In this document: positions 63,591 to 64,000 of the stretch, piece after piece
Position numbering within the stretch: position 1 is the stretch's first letter
How the letters are laid out: every line of letters begins with the position of its first letter
From: Sphingomonas hominis
Lineage (GTDB): Bacteria; Pseudomonadota; Alphaproteobacteria; Sphingomonadales; Sphingomonadaceae
NCBI RefSeq assembly: GCF_013328205.1
Contig: NZ_JABULH010000003.1
Coordinates: 310,001 to 374,000, forward strand
Length of the DNA: 64,000 nt
Reading direction: 5' to 3'
Program-made: the position numbers and the translations under genes
The notes under the pieces: model-generated
What the model saw: the letters and a program-made list of their open reading frames with translations, nothing else
Told to the model about the DNA's origin: nothing
Databases searched by the model: none

Positions 63591-64000
63591 TGCTGGTGCT
63601 CGCCGGCATCGCGGTGATCGCATTGGGGTTCCTGCTGCGCTTCAACCCGATGCTGGTGGTGGTCGTCTCCGCGCTGGTGACGGGGCTCGCCGCCGGGCTC
63701 GATCCGCTCCGCATCCTGGGCACGTTCGGCAAGGCGTTCAACGACAGCCGCTACGTGTCCGCGATCTACATCGTGCTGCCCGTGATCGGCGTGCTGGAGC
63801 GCTACGGATTGCAGGCGCGCGCCCGTGCGCTGATCGGGCGGATGCGCGGCGTGACCGCGGGGCGGCTGCTCGTCGGCTATTTGCTGTTCCGGCAAGTCTT
63901 CGCAGCCCTCGGCCTGACCTCGGTCGCGGGGCATCCGCAGACCGTCCGCCCGCTCGTCGCGCCGATGGCGGAGGCGGCGGCGGAGGTGCAGGCGGGCGGC
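63590..64000 (+). CDS. DUF969 membrane protein, 5-oxoproline transporter subunit (N-terminal part)
   Basis: The frame starts ATG at 63590 overlapping the 5-oxoprolinase stop (TGATG) and is open to the window edge (137 codons). It is very hydrophobic: [18 protein letters not shown] and VVVVSALVTGLAAG are membrane segments, with FGKAFNDSRYVSAIYIVLPV, then GLTSVAGHPQTVRPLVAPMA. DUF969 proteins work with DUF979 partners. Published gene-fitness data assign that pair to 5-oxoproline uptake in other proteobacteria; this is knowledge of the family, not visible here. The DUF979 gene would be expected just beyond the window. Confidence 0.85.
   Translation, partial: MLVLAGIAVIALGFLLRFNPMLVVVVSALVTGLAAGLDPLRILGTFGKAFNDSRYVSAIYIVLPVIGVLERYGLQARARALIGRMRGVTAGRLLVGYLLFRQVFAALGLTSVAGHPQTVRPLVAPMAEAAAEVQAGG

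Noticed and set aside
61782-63623. 613-codon open frame antisense to the 5-oxoprolinase
   Set aside because: Arg/His/Ala-rich product without domains; the sense frame is a full-length family member.

Overview
The window looks like chromosomal DNA of a sphingomonad (Alphaproteobacteria, Sphingomonas-like). Grounds: high GC, frequent GTG/TTG starts with GTGA/ATGA/TTGA gene overlaps, three large TonB-dependent receptors, carotenoid ketolase (crtW) and glucosyltransferase (crtX) genes, a MesX/MesD methionine synthase pair, SWIB, DUF3297 and DUF5818 proteins, and short dispersed intergenic repeats. No rRNA, CRISPR array, transposase or prophage was seen. The species call is an inference from gene content only.

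0-11 kb: end of a glycerophosphodiester phosphodiesterase gene, two small lipoproteins, an L,D-transpeptidase, tRNA-Gly(TCC) and tRNA-Tyr(GTA), rlmB, a 2Fe-2S ferredoxin, a DNA-3-methyladenine glycosylase, then a cobalamin riboswitch heading mesX-mesD (B12- and folate-independent methionine synthesis), a DUF2147 protein and an NRAMP metal transporter. 11-24.5 kb: a MASE1-GGDEF diguanylate cyclase, a telA-xpaC-like operon, a TonB receptor, a small orphan gene, a decayed DUF559 nuclease gene between inverted repeats, typA, a ClC antiporter and a second TonB receptor.

24.7-35 kb: a hybrid histidine kinase with a ParD-like ribbon-helix-helix domain at its N-terminus, then crtX converging on a PAP2-crtW pair, an aldo/keto reductase, a DUF5818 protein, an aldehyde dehydrogenase, a Gly/Tyr-rich exported protein and a DUF3297 protein. 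35-46 kb (mostly minus strand): ligA, an Oar-like TonB receptor, and a LytS-type kinase / LytTR regulator / exported protein operon. An Rrf2 regulator lies upstream of ligA. Beyond it is 1.2 kb without genes but with several repeats, then two orphan secreted proteins.

46-64 kb: a dihydrolipoamide-dehydrogenase-like flavoprotein, an SDR and a GH15 glucoamylase-like enzyme, a GNAT protein, a luciferase-like monooxygenase, a spore-photoproduct-lyase-family radical SAM enzyme, SWIB, a translationally coupled FAD oxidoreductase-rluE-RNase H-like operon, a divergent HxlR regulator/PRISE reductase pair, and a fused 5-oxoprolinase followed by the first part of a DUF969 transporter subunit.

The most notable observations are the riboswitch-headed mesXD operon, the ribbon-helix-helix/histidine kinase fusion, the inactivated DUF559 gene between inverted palindromic repeats, and a dispersed stem-loop repeat whose stem differs by a compensating base pair between copies.
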